From Apoderus coryli (lineage: Eukaryota > Arthropoda > Insecta > Coleoptera > Attelabidae): 64,000 bases of DNA. The translations under genes were made by a program, and so were the position numbers. The stretch lies in NCBI GenBank assembly GCA_911728435.2, contig OU452201.1, positions 20,460,001 to 20,524,000 of the forward strand. The letters run 5' to 3'. Below, piece after piece: positions 26,500 to 37,459 of this stretch. Each line of letters opens with the position of its first letter. Position 1 is the stretch's first letter. The notes beneath the pieces are model-generated. The model was not told the origin of the DNA and did not search any database. It was given only the letters and a program-made list of their open reading frames with translations.

Positions 26500-28390
26500 T
26501 TTTTTTAGCACACACACAATTCAAACCACAATTTAATATTGCTGTATAAACTTCAACATACAAGTTCAGAATGAATATTCTTTCAGAAATTGCTTCCTTA
26601 AATACTAATATGTACCTAACCATGTACCTGTAGTAAGTATGTTTTTAAATAGGTAGTAATTAAATAAAATTAATCCCTTTACCTGTATTTCAAAAGAGAC
26701 AATGATCATAACAGTTATAATCGCTTTCACAATAATTGGTCGAGTTCTTAACCCAATAAAGTCTACTGTACGATTTATTATACATATATATAAAATCAAC
26801 TCATTTTACTTCATTCTTTTGTTGAGAAATATCTATTGCTCTAAGTCCTACTACTACTACTCACTATAGGTAGTTATATCCATCCAAAAATACCCTTATT
26901 AAATTATTGATCAAAATCTTTGACTTAGGCCTTCTAGAAAGAATGTAACTAACTTAGACTGAGGATAGTTCTGTTGTGGAGCCGAAACATGAAGGTATAT
27001 TTATGAGAGTTGTACTTTGATATTTTGAAATAATTGAATTTGAGTGGATTTCACAGTATCATTCAGCTCATTAAATTGAACAGCTGCAAGCAAGAAAGGA
27101 AACGAATTCTAAATTACAAATTCCACCTGCGGACTCGATTATTTAAGCGACAAAAGGCTACACTGAAACGTTAATATTTTGTAGCCAGGACGAAATGTAA
27201 AAGTACTAAAAACTGAAACGGTGTTTTCTTTATTAAGAGGATAACATGCTCCTCAGATTTTATGGTCAAGGCGAGAATAAAAAATACTCAACACGATTTT
27301 GAACTCCATCTATATGGGTACCTACGTCCTTGATCAAAAAATATTTAATGTTCGAAATGATTTGTATAGAATTGTGATAATTTATTAAAAACGTCAAATA
27401 TCTTATTGTAACTTCTAAAAATACTGTTCGAATTATTTATCAGGATTTAGCATCCTGCTCCTCTCGTTTGATATCCTCCTACAATAACATCAGTAATTTT
27501 TGGTATCACAATAATGTTATTTCTATAATTCTACAGGTGTTTCCAACGCTAACAAAATTATTATTAATTTTTCCTTTACTATTTTGTGTCTTGGCATTAT
27601 GCATTAAAATTCAAATATGTTTCGGACTTGATGGGGTTGTGAAATTTAGGCCGGTCAATGATATTATGAAGGGCTATCTGCATGTCAAACGGCAACGTTA
27701 AGGATAGTTTCTTAGGCAGATACAAGAGTAAAGTGCAATTAAGAAAAGTTGCTCAAAAGTAATACCTATTTTCGAAAACATTATTTATTAAGAATAATAC
27801 AATTTTTACACAAAAATGGACATAATATAGAGTTTTACAATAATAATACTCAGCATACATTCTCTCATTAGAGCTTCTACGAAATTCTATGTAAAGATAG
27901 ATCAATTTATCAATGACACCCTCAATTCTCTCATGCTTTTATCTCCAAGCGTTTCAGAGAATTGTCTTTACACAACAGCACATCTTCGAGCAAAAATGCC
28001 ATTTCGTTTTAATGGAATGCATTATACGGTAAATTTGGATCAATAAAACTGGACATGCTTTTAATGTTATCAACCAAGTAAGATTATTACATTTCTCGTT
28101 TTTCTTAATATTAATATTAACACAACTAGGTATTTTTATTTAATATTATGTTAAATTTAATATTGTTTATTAATATTCTAGTAAAGTATAAACATTCGAA
28201 ATTGATCTTAAACTTTGGAAAGTTTGCAACTTTTTACTGTAAGCAAAATAGTTATCACGTTAGTGTAACATGTTTGATTTACTTTTTTCAGTTTTCTTTT
28301 TTCTTGGAGTGTTCGGTTCTTATAAAAATTCCTCTTTACACAACTTCTCTACATAAAAGTATTCATATTTATTTTCGTCACTATCAAACA
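26500..28390. other. AT-rich spacer with one decayed hammerhead-like motif
   Basis: No coding region recognised. At 26959-26988 a CTGAGGA is followed by a weak stem (GTTC with GAGC) and GAAAC, but the nucleotide at the cleavage position is G, which hammerheads do not cut, so it is at best a decayed member of the family at 13.9, 28.4 and 57.1 kb. Confidence 0.4.
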
Positions 28391-28395
28391 AAAAT

Positions 28396-28447
28396 CATAA
28401 TAAACGACGTTTCGTTACTAATTAGTAACTTCCTCAGGTTGAATAAC
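28396..28447 (-). ncRNA. Hammerhead ribozyme-like motif (type I, minimal stem III)
   Basis: On the minus strand: CTGAGGA (28437-28431), a stem II of GTTACT/AGTAAC closing an AATT loop, GAAAC (28413-28409) and GTC, with the predicted cut between 28406 and 28405. Stem II shares no sequence with those of the copies at 13.9 and 57.1 kb yet pairs fully, which is covariation support for structure. Stem I starts with three pairs (AAC/GTT) and continues with internal mismatches. Stem III is the two-pair, loop-less ACGT form. About 80-90 bases past the cut, TTATAAGAACC and a CCAAGAAA block match the 13.9-kb copy, so the two belong to one repeat family. Confidence 0.6.
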
Positions 28448-28545
28448 ATTTTTTTTCCCTTTCCTTTCTAACACAAATTCCAATACGTCAATATCAATAA
28501 ATTAACAAACAATTTTCATTATATTTACAAACACATTTAAAACAT

Positions 28546-29540
28546 TCAAATATAATAAAATACATTTTCATTTAAAAAGATGGAACTATTGCCTGATATG
28601 TGTTTCTTTACTGAACTCGATTTCTTTTGGTTCACAATTTCGTTATTTTCTCGTATTTCTTCAAAATTGATTTTCGTCATATTTGTGATTTCGCAAATAC
28701 GTGGTGAATTTTCCATATTTCCTTTTGGCAAAATCGGTGGTTTTCCTTGACGTACTTGTACATTATTTCTGAATATTTCATTATTGATTTCGATAGAGCA
28801 CATTTCGGGTATTTTTAATAAAACTGGGCTACTGATGTCCAGGTATTAATTAATTTTACAATTTGAAAATAATCCTTGCACTTTGTTGTTTTTTGTTTTC
28901 CCATTGATTAGATGGTTTCTTTGATAGGCTTTGGTTTAGGTTTAAAAACATTAACATTTTTAGGGAGGCCGAAGACCTCTTGATTTGTAGGAAATCTTCT
29001 TAGAGGGAGATCTTGCCTGGGGTGTATATGAATGGCTTGAATGGAAAATATTGGTTTATTAGAAATACCAGGATTTTAAAGGTCATCTTGCGGAAAGGTT
29101 GGAAAATTTAGACAAGTTTGGATTTTGTGTATAGGATTGAAAGGGAAAATGGTTATTTCTATTTATTGGTTAAGAACAATGTAAATATTTGTTTTTGTTA
29201 ATGTTTCCATACAATGTTTAAACATTTTCGAATTCTATTACCTCAGCTATGGCATCTTCAAGAAAGCCTGGTTTTTTAAATGCATATTGTTTCTAAGTAC
29301 GTATACCGCTACAACCTCCTATAAAAAAGGTATTAAGGGCAGTTTTGTCAAACTGACTTCTTTGTCAAAGTTTTTGCCCGTTTCTTAAAGTCATAACTAA
29401 TTTTTTGCACTATACTACTTCTTATTAATTGTAATCTACTACCAAAATTTATCAAGTTTTCGCCTTTATGAGGGCGTCAGTTCTTGAATTAAACAGTCTA
29501 AATGACGTATATCAGGGAAACATTGTAGTTATGCGCTTCC
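28546..29540 (-). pseudogene. Decayed Ty3/gypsy-type Gag remnant
   Basis: Minus-strand frames echo the intact errantiviral Gag at 52.3-53.6 kb. ALNTFFIGG near 29310-29340 corresponds to its LALKTFIAGL segment. KPGFLEDAIAEVIEFENV near 29221-29275 corresponds to KPGTLTEALQYVTEEDN. FPTNQEVFGLPKNVNVFKPK near 28930-28995 is a proline-rich linker typical of such Gags. An 85-codon frame (28546-28803) may be the tail. Several stops and shifts break it, and no LTRs or pol were seen nearby. It is from a different, much older family than the intact element. Confidence 0.6.
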
Positions 29541-29599
29541 TATTTCTTCTTCTTCTACTCTATTACCAACCATAGCTTCTGATTTACCTACTAATTTTT

Positions 29600-30270
29600 C
29601 TTGGATGCATTCTACGATATGCGTAGTAAGAGCAAAATCATTGAAACTTACATAATCTGTTATCATGCTTCCGCATGTATTATGAAACTTATTTATGGTG
29701 TTGCTGTTACCATCATATTTATGGTTTGGTATTATTCAACTTGGATTGAAATAAATTCCAATTCATTACTGGATTATTTCGAGATGCTCGTTGATCTGGA
29801 TTAGGTCTTGTAATTAAGATTTTAGTAGAAATATATTTTTTTTATTTTTCGCTTACTATAAATTCCTCAAATTTATCTAAATTGTATCCTAACAATATTT
29901 ATTTTATATTTCTATTCTAATTTTTGATTGTTCCTATACTAATTCTCAAAATCCTTAAGCAGAGGGTTTTAACAATCCTAACCTCTCTCTACTAAAGGCC
30001 TTGAACAGAGAATTTAAAAAAGGCAATGGAAACGGCACTTACTTTGCTCTCTAGATCTTGTTTGCCAGCTTACACTAGGATAATTTTTTGCATTAACAAT
30101 AATTATTAGTTATCCTCAGAGTCCCGGAAACTACGACTTTCTGACAAAATGCAATACTTTCGAGTTTTCAGCGACTGCGCCATTTACGTAGGTTAGAAAT
30201 GAAACTTCGTTATTAAAACTTATTTATTATTCTAATAAAAGTGCAATGGGGAGTTTACAAAGTAAAAAAT
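29600..30270. other. AT-rich spacer
   Basis: Nothing recognisable apart from simple A/T runs. Confidence 0.4.
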
Positions 30271-30275
30271 ATATA

Positions 30276-30610
30276 TAACCATTGTGAAGTCCCTTGAGAC
30301 GATTAAGACCATTTTCAGAAAGAAGTCTGTCTGACTGTCTTCCACGATAGCGCCTAAACGCCTCAACCAATTGCGACAAATTTTGGTATATGAGTTTGGA
30401 GCAGTACTAGAATGAACCCGTTAGTTTTTGGTTGAAATCGCTTTAGCCCGGTGATAGGGTGGACACAACCGCCAAATTTTCAACTAGCAGTAGGGGTGAT
30501 ACATCATTTTAAAGCATTTTTTATGTGTTTTACATCGACAGATTACTTTTGATATTTAGCTCCAAAATTCTCGAGAGAATTGCGTTTAAAATTTCACCAG
30601 TTAGGTAGTT
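30276..30610 (+). repeat. ~330-bp interspersed repeat, copy 1
   Basis: The block runs from CCCTTGAGACGATTAAGACC through CGATAGCGCCTAAAC, AAATTTTGGTATATGAGTTTGG, GAACCCGTTAGTTTTTGGTTGAAAT, GGGTGGACACAACCGCCAAA and AAAGCATTTTTT to an AATTGCGTTTAAAA end. The same order is found at 31930-32270 and, inverted, at 63318-63690. No coding capacity and no clear terminal repeats; probably a SINE or the 3' end of a larger retroelement. Confidence 0.75.
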
Positions 30611-30858
30611 AGAACTTACATTTATTTTATAAATCTAGACTTCCAGCTGAATTTCAGATCGATAACGTTTTCAAACTGTAACATTTATTTAATCCAACTT
30701 TATTTGAAACAATAATGTTTGTAAATATTTTAAATTTAACTACTTACTAAATTCTAATTATCTAATTTTAAAAATTTCAGTTTTTTTTTTTTGCGTTAAT
30801 GTTTTTTTCCTCACTTTCCTTGCAGAAAATATAGGTAAATTCATTGGATAATTAGTTA

Positions 30859-31143
30859 TTAGCGAAGGGTATACAGGATATCAGTAGGTTTCTGACTTTT
30901 GGACCGCTCTGTTAAGTCAGTGGCGCTCTGAGATATCTGCTGAGAGCCAATTGGATATACTTTTTTTTGCTGAGCATTTTGAGAACCTTCGCCCTCAGAA
31001 TGAGTCTCGGCTGATATTTTTTTTTTGCTTTTATGAGCTAGCAGGCACATTTTGCTACGCACTGCGCTACCCTTGGCTAATACTAACGTTATTATTCTTG
31101 ATTTTTTTTTTTTAGTAATTCTAACCTCAGACGGGTAGCACAT
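30859..31143 (-). other. Possible tRNA-derived SINE piece
   Basis: On the minus strand GGGTAGCGCAGTGCGTAGC looks like an A box (TRGCNNAGYGG), and GGTTCTCAAAATGC about 90 bases on is a poor B box. A-runs interrupt the block. A 94-codon frame spans it but is dominated by Lys and Ser from A-rich runs, so I do not call it a gene. Confidence 0.25.
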
Positions 31144-31636
31144 GTTGTTAGGTATGTAACATCAATTTGAAGCTTTTACAAATTCGTATATACCTGGTTT
31201 TGTTAGCTAAATTACACCCTTATTGCAGAAAGGCTACTACACAACAAAACCTAAGCAAAAAATCAGTTCAAACCAAATATAATATGCACAAAGATAAACT
31301 ACATTTATTTTGTTTTTTAATTCTAAAATCATACACCTCTTAGTTATTCTCTACTAAGATCATTTCAAACAGTTTAAATAAAATGTATCAAAATTTTGTA
31401 TTCATGAAAAAATACCGCCATTCACTTATATGCCACGCTTTAGTGGAAGTTAACAGCAAGTTTTCCAAATTGATGATAAGCCAGAGAAAAGTTTTCCGGC
31501 TAGAAATGGTATTGGAATTCATTTTTCAACCTAACCTAACATTATAAACTTCTTGTTTCTTGTATGCATGGAAATAAAATATGACAGTATTATTTTCTTG
31601 CCCGTAAGTTTACAGATACGCATTTGTATTATTTAG

Positions 31637-31664
31637 AGCACAAGCTTCGAAGCACAAGCTTCGA
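31637..31664. repeat. Two-unit tandem repeat of 14 bp
   Basis: AGCACAAGCTTCGA occurs twice head to tail. Probably replication slippage. Confidence 0.8.
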
Positions 31665-31929
31665 TGTTATTTTGTGCAGTTTAGTAAAAGGTATTCATAT
31701 TTCATTGCTGAAGAATATAATTTATCAAATGTAATATATGACTGAGTTTTTGAGTTTTACAGACTTGAGTAAACAAAAGCACATATACGTAAGAATGGGC
31801 GTTATGTCGTATATATATTATAGTCTATAAAAATATAAGCTTATTATACATAGGCCATAAAGTATGAAGTATCTAATATCTTCTAATTTCCCGCACAGTG
31901 AAGTGTTGCGACGCGCTAAAAAAACTGAG

Positions 31930-32270
31930 ATAAAGACGTTCCTCAAGTTCCTTGAGGCGATTAAGACCATTGCCAGATGGAAATCTGTCTGTCTGTGTGT
32001 GTCTGTATGTATTCTTCCTCGATAGCGCCTAAACCCTTTAACCAGTTGAGGTAAATTTTGGTGTATGAGTTTGGGGGAGCCTCGGATGAACCCATTAATT
32101 TTTGGTTGAAATTGCTTTAGCTTTGCCTGTAGTGGGGTGGACACAACCGCCAAATTTTCAAATAGCAGTAAGGGTCGAGTGACAGGTACATCATTTCAAA
32201 GCATTTTTTTTTTTGCTGCTTTACAGCGCTATGTTACTTTTCCTATTTGCCCCAATAATTCTCGAGAAAA
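31930..32270 (+). repeat. ~330-bp interspersed repeat, copy 2
   Basis: Same family as 30276-30610, with a longer TCTGTCTGTCTG-type run near its start. Its end differs from the other two copies: where they read AATTGCGTTTAAAA, this copy passes into the tRNA-like sequence at 32274. Confidence 0.75.
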
Positions 32271-32273
32271 TTT

Positions 32274-32341
32274 TTGGCGTCACTGATAGAGCGTGTGCTT
32301 CGCATGCGGTAGGTTCTGGGTTCGACTCCCAACTCGGGCAC
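32274..32341 (+). tRNA. tRNA-Ala(CGC)-like pseudogene or SINE head
   Basis: GATAGAGC (end of the D arm), an anticodon arm with loop CTTCGCA (anticodon CGC), and a T arm with TGGGTTCGACTCCCA are in tRNA order and spacing. GGTTCGACTCC is a good pol III B box. The 5' acceptor strand and 5' half of the D arm do not pair with the 3' end, so it cannot fold as a functional tRNA. A T-run directly follows. It is fused to the end of the interspersed repeat copy before it. Confidence 0.5.
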
Positions 32342-32349
32342 TATTTTTT

Positions 32350-32960
32350 TTTTAATTTTTGAATAGACAAACTACTTTTGTACGTTAGATAATTGGAAAT
32401 AATGAAAATAATACAATTATAATAATTATTGCAATTCTGTTTTGTTACGCATGTCCTATATTTTTGATTAAATTATATCTTGTCGGGAATGTTTTTTTTT
32501 CATTTCACATGTTGCTGAAGTGGCCTATAATGTGTGATACTGACCATCCACGGTACGCATCACGCATTTTGATGTTGCCCCTGTTATAGAAATGTCAAAT
32601 TTTAGTTTGACCACAGTAGCTACTTTCGTTATAAACATAGTATTCTGTCAAACGTATTAAATATGACAAAAAATATGTGATGTCAATATATTTTTTAACA
32701 TTTTGATAAAAAAAAAAGTAAAAAATCACATGTCTTAATTAAAGACAAATTAAAATATAGAAGAATTGTTTAACTGGTTGCCAGGTTTGGACTATTACAA
32801 ATCTGTTCTTACTCAAAAAACTTTATTATTTTTCAACGGAAACCCGAATAACCAAAAACACGGTAAATTTCATAATCAGAAAATAGTTATTTATTTTTTT
32901 TTATGAGGCGGTAAAATAGTGCTTTACCTGCGAGTGGAAAATGTTGATTATTTCAACGAG
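32350..32960. other. AT-rich spacer
   Basis: No feature recognised, apart from a short match around 32900-32955 (GGTAAAATA-TG-TTTAC-TGCGA-TGGAAAATGTTGATT) to 15250-15300, another shared piece of the composite foldback repeat. Confidence 0.4.
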
Positions 32961-32968
32961 CATGCTGT

Positions 32969-34622
32969 ACAGGGTGTCCAGATTCCGTTGTAAATGCTCC
33001 GTTATTGGGAAAGTTAGCGGGATTCGATTTTGCGTTGCTATTTTTGTTTGTGAAACTCAGGCTGCCCTAATCATATTTTGGGTAACACATGTAGTTTTCG
33101 AGATACATAGCCAAATTGAAAATAAATTTTCGGACCGGTCTCGTATCTCTGAAACAAGAACTGATATTGGAAATATATAAACGATGTTTGATAGATGTTT
33201 AATCAGGAGTCCATGGACGTAACCTTTGATTTTTTTGTTTGGTCTCAGTTTCAATATATAGAGCGTTATAGAAGAATTTCTTGTAATGAGGTTTTTTGAC
33301 TGCCCTGTAATTTTGGTATAGTGTTAAATTCTGTTATTAATTTTTAAAATAATATAAATCTATAAAGGCTCAAAAAAAATTACTTTTTTTGTTCTTGTAG
33401 AAATATAAGTTTACACATTGTTTGTTTGTTGTTTATTAAGGCATGAAAGCGGCAATTGTTAATGACTCTACTTATAATTTTGGTATTTTAATAGTATATT
33501 AAGTATCAAGGGCGGTAAAGCATTCGTTGCAGCCCGCGACTGTATAGACGCACGAATGAGCGAAGCGAGCGAGGGCAGCTATACAGGGAAGGGCTGCAGC
33601 GGCTTTACCGCCAGTGGTGCTTACAACTGTTTTTCGCCTGCCTCTTCATAAATTGGAACAACAATATTAAACCAAAATAACTTTATTTTAATAATTAATT
33701 ATTACTGTTATGAACTGACAGTTTTTGACAGTAATTAATGGGAGTATTCTCTGACGGAGATGATAATAGGCTTTATCCTTTGACAAACTCAGATCAGATA
33801 AACTTATGTGACAGCGCGTACGCTATAGAAATTTGATTTTAGAATTTTAGGTATATTTCGGTACTACAATAATAATTAAAAAGTGATTACTAATTAATAA
33901 TAATGGACAATTTTAAATAATTAAATGAGTTTAGCGGAATGGCAGACGACTACGTAAACTTTCTCAATTAATTGTCACTTTTCCTCTAGATGGAATGCAC
34001 ATTAAGTTAATAAGTGAGTGAAAACTACTGATGTTAAAGTTATTATTGGAAATCTAACAGTAGTGCCATCTATGAAAAAAAAAATTAAAAAGAGCGGGCG
34101 CTAAATGGTTTAGGTGCAGGCAGGCTAAAAAGATTAATAACATATCAACAAACAAAACATAATCGCGACAAATTAATTTTTCACTACCTACCGCTCTCAA
34201 TTTTTGATATTTCTAAGAACAAAACTATTAAGTGTCATATGAGTATATCATTTGAAAGGAAAACAATTATGCAATTTTAATGGCTAAAAAATCATTTAAA
34301 AAAAAAACATAAGTTTGGTTCATATTTTGACTGAGACTAAATAAAAAATTAGTTGTACGTCTATGGACTCCACATAAAAACATCTATCGAAGTGTGTTTA
34401 TATATTTCGAATATGTGTTATATTTCCCGAGATACGAGAGGGGTCCGACAAGTGTATTTTTTTATTTTGCCTGTATCTCGAAAACTACATCTGTATTACC
34501 CAAAATATGAATAATGCATAGTGAGTTTCACAAAAAAGTAGCAACGTGTCGCGAAAACCACATCCGCTAACTTTCACAATAACGGAGCTACCCTGCAATT
34601 ACAACGAAACCTGGACACCCTA
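32969..34622. mobile_element. 1.65-kb foldback DNA element with ~330-bp inverted arms
   Basis: The left end ACAGGGTGTCCAG is matched by CTGGACACCCT at the right end. The arms then run through GCTCCGTTATTG-GAAAGTTAGCGG, TTTGTGAAACTCA, CATATTTTGGGTAA, TAGTTTTCGAGATACA and GGAGTCCAT-GACGTA. They match inverted over about 330 bp at perhaps 75-80 percent, so the element is old. The interior contains the separate GC-rich palindrome at 33511-33612 and no transposase. Two open frames inside the left arm are not genes. Confidence 0.7.
33511..33612. repeat. GC-rich imperfect palindrome (nested MITE or structured RNA)
   Basis: Three collinear stems nest with small bulges: GGCGGTAAAGC (33511-33521) with GCTTTACCGCC (33602-33612), TGCAGCCC (33528-33535) with GGGCTGCA (33591-33598), and CTGTATAG (33540-33547) with CTATACAG (33579-33586). 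The loop contains the purine-rich GAGCGAAGCGAGCGAG. Composition contrasts sharply with the AT-rich host sequence. Weak similarity continues outward (TAAGTATCA against TAAGCACCA), suggesting terminal inverted repeats of about 22 bp. Confidence 0.7.
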
Positions 34623-34679
34623 TACATGCTTATCGTGTGTAATATTCTATGAGCTAAAATATTTACTAAAAACTGGTAG

Positions 34680-34930
34680 TTTAAATTATTAATAGGAAAG
34701 CAAATTGACTGGTTTTCACCCTGTGTTATATGGTTGTTATGAATTTCACTGAAACAATTACAGCAACGCATTTTTACTTTTATCGAATATTTTATTGGCA
34801 GTGTCTTTCGAGTGGGTAAAATTGATATTTCAGTAGAGAAAATTGACTTCTGAGTGGGTAAACATTGTTCAATTTGACTATTGTAAAGAAAGTGTCAGAG
34901 TTTCAACTCCAAAAAATGATAGTTTACCAT
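34680..34930 (+). repeat. Repeat shared with 15450-15660
   Basis: Direct-orientation counterpart of the block at 15.45 kb, lying just outside the right arm of the foldback element. It includes GAGTGGGTAAA twice. Confidence 0.6.
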
Positions 34931-34949
34931 CCACGATAAAATAATACAA

Positions 34950-36340
34950 GTTTATCTATTTGTATTGCTTTTAGCCTGTGTAATAAACAAAATGTTTAAT
35001 TCAAACATCAAAAATGAAAAAAATAATCAAAATATTTTAGTAGTCTTTAAGTCATAAGTACAATAAATTTTTGTACATAGACTCGTCATCTTAACATATC
35101 GAACTACAATCGAATATAAAATATATAAAAATACGATAAAAAACGTAATATAAACAACAAAGAACAAACTTTTGACATAAAATAAACATAACTTAAGCAG
35201 AAAATTCTTGCATGCTGTAGAACGCGCTATCAGTTAAAAAAATTTGAACGATTTTTTGAAAGTCCTCTGGGTTGGGCAATTCTTTATATTTGAGAGAAGA
35301 AGGTTCAACTACGAGTAATCAGAGTACATTGGCGATTTCTTATAGAACTCGTGTTTAGTTCGAGGCAAGTAGAAATGATCTCTTCTTCGGGTAGGATAAT
35401 GGTGATTATCTCCGCTTTTCTCTCTCTCTCTCTATATTATTGGCCTCTACAACTAGGTAATTTAGCCATTTCTTTAGTTATATATATTTGTGAGAATTCT
35501 TGGACCTACAGTTTAGCGTGGAATCCGAACCACGGTCATCGACTGCCAGATGCCAGCACCTACGACTATGTAGTCCATAAGTACATGACATTGGCAAGTC
35601 TACCGACTCGACCGGGAGCGCCGTCCACCCATCCAACCACCATTCACGCGACCAGATACTGCGGTATCATAATCACGTCGATGCGCGCTTGCACATGCGG
35701 GCATCTCCCGGCCCATGCTTACTTTTAAAAACAAAACAAATCAACTTATACTTACTACTTATATATTAATTATTTAACTAATTCTGTCTAGTAAAAGTCA
35801 TTAAAATTAAATCAATTAGAGACTTTGTCAGAAATAAAATTATGACAAAACTTCTTAATAGTAATTCAGTTCACCAGAGATTTACGAGAATATTATTAGG
35901 TCTCTAATTTTTCATATCATTTTGTGATTACAACCTTAACTTACTTCTTGCACTCTAGAATAAACTCCACATCTGTCGACAACCTAAACTTTTCACCTCG
36001 GGCTAGTCGTAAATTGCAGTTGAATCAGTTTACCTTAAAATTATGTTTACCTTCTTATCTAGCTGGATATTAATGTAATAAAATCATTCGTTAACACTAC
36101 GCTATACCTATAATAGTGTGGTTTAGAAGTTTTCGCAATATTAAGAGATAACGTTAAAATTACTAAATACTCACATAAGTAGGTATGTTAATTATTACGG
36201 TAACAATATTTTCTGTGACAAACTGCAGCATATAATTTTTATTTTAACATCGGCGATAATTCAATTATATAAACAGAATATAGTCGTACCTACGTCTAAG
36301 TGGACAATAATAAAAAAAAACATTCTAATCGAAATTAGGA
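34950..36340. other. Spacer with a GC-rich island at 35500-35725
   Basis: Most of the stretch is AT-rich and featureless. The island at 35500-35725 is markedly GC-richer, lies inside a 125-codon plus-strand frame (35351-35728) and, on the minus strand, contains GGTTCGGATTCC, a good match to a pol III B box. I favour a degraded tRNA-derived SINE over a gene, since the translated product has no recognisable domain. A CT-repeat lies at 35419-35433. Confidence 0.35.
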
Positions 36341-36344
36341 CCGC

Positions 36345-37454
36345 TATACCGGGTGGGCCACTTGGAAGGATTTCGATCGATTACGGCGAAACTACACTGT
36401 GGAAGAATCTGAAAAACTGGTGTAGTACTTAGGGCGACAGGGCCAATTCGGCTAAAAAATACCGTCAGCGGGTGTCAACTTCCTTATTTGAAAGACGACC
36501 CTATATAAAATATATATTTTTTGGATTCTAATTGTAATTCTAAAGGTAGTTCAAGAATAATCTGTTATACCTATGTCCAGCCGTTTTCGAAATATTTGAT
36601 ATTTTATGGCAAAAATGAAGTTGGCACATTAAAGAATAATTAATCATTTGTATTACTTATATGGAAACTTCAATACTTTAATTTGTTCGGATTGATTATT
36701 TTTGACGAAATGTCATATCTATTTGCTTTCTAAAGCCATCATGATCAACTGAAATCAATTAAATTTCAAAGTTCCTTCGCTATTGTAATAGAAAATGTAA
36801 AATTGTCAGTATTTGAAAACTATAAATTTTTGGAATAGGTATCAAAAAATATATAAAAATGCCATTTAAAAATTTTCAAATTTGACAATTTTTTCAATTT
36901 GAATTTATACCTTTCTTTCAAATAGGTACCCTGTATTAATATTTATTAAAAAAATATACATTGGGGCCTAAAGTAGGTGTATAACTACTAGCATATCCCA
37001 ACAAATTAAATTATTGAAGCTTCCATGTAATAAAAATTGTAGTTATTTTTTAATCTGCCAACGTCATTTTTGACATTAAATTTCAAATATTTCGAAAACG
37101 GGTTGACATAAATAGGTATAACATATATCATACAGAAAATACCCTTAGGTCTCTTGCACACGGACGACACTTTGCCTTTTCACACGATGCCGGCGCGGCG
37201 CTCGGCTGGCAAACGTATTTCAAAACCCAGTATCGTCTTAAGATTAGCCCGTAGGTCTAGAATCTACAAAATCTAAAATTTATATGGGGTCGTATTTAAA
37301 ATAAGGAAGTTGACACCCGCTTCCAGTACTAGTTTCTTGAAACCATTTTACCCGAGTTAGCCGTCGCGTCGACCTAAACCAGATATTCAGATTGTTCCAC
37401 AGTGTAGTTTCTCCATAATTGAGTGAAACCGTTCCTGGTGAGACACATGGTATA
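36345..37454. mobile_element. 1.1-kb foldback DNA element with long inverted arms
   Basis: The left arm starts TACCGGGTGGGCCACTTGG and the inverted right arm TACCATGTGTCTCACCAGG. Both continue through GAAACTACACTGTGGAA-AATCTGA, the GGGTGTCAACTTCCTTATTT stretch, ACCC-ATATAAA and the CGTTTTCGAAATATTTGA stretch, for about 250 bp on the left and, with an insertion, 360 bp on the right. A TA flanks each end. A third, single arm is at 14830. No coding capacity. The right arm is interrupted by a GC-rich insert at 37153-37251. Confidence 0.7.
37153..37251. mobile_element. GC-rich ~100-bp insertion inside a foldback arm
   Basis: The insert is bounded by the direct repeat TAGGTCT (37146-37152 and 37252-37258) and splits the right arm of the foldback, whose left arm lacks it. 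The interior is far richer in GC than its surroundings (for example GATGCCGGCGCGGCGCTCGG). The class is unknown; the 7-bp duplication does not single out one superfamily. Confidence 0.5.
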
Positions 37455-37459
37455 AAATG

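Noticed and set aside
30859..31143. 94-codon Lys/Ser-rich frame as a gene
   Set aside because: Composition is driven by A-runs, no domain, and the A-box-like sequence favours a SINE relic.
35351..35728. 125-codon plus-strand frame as a gene
   Set aside because: No domain or convincing splice signals, and a B-box-like sequence on the other strand suggests repeat DNA.
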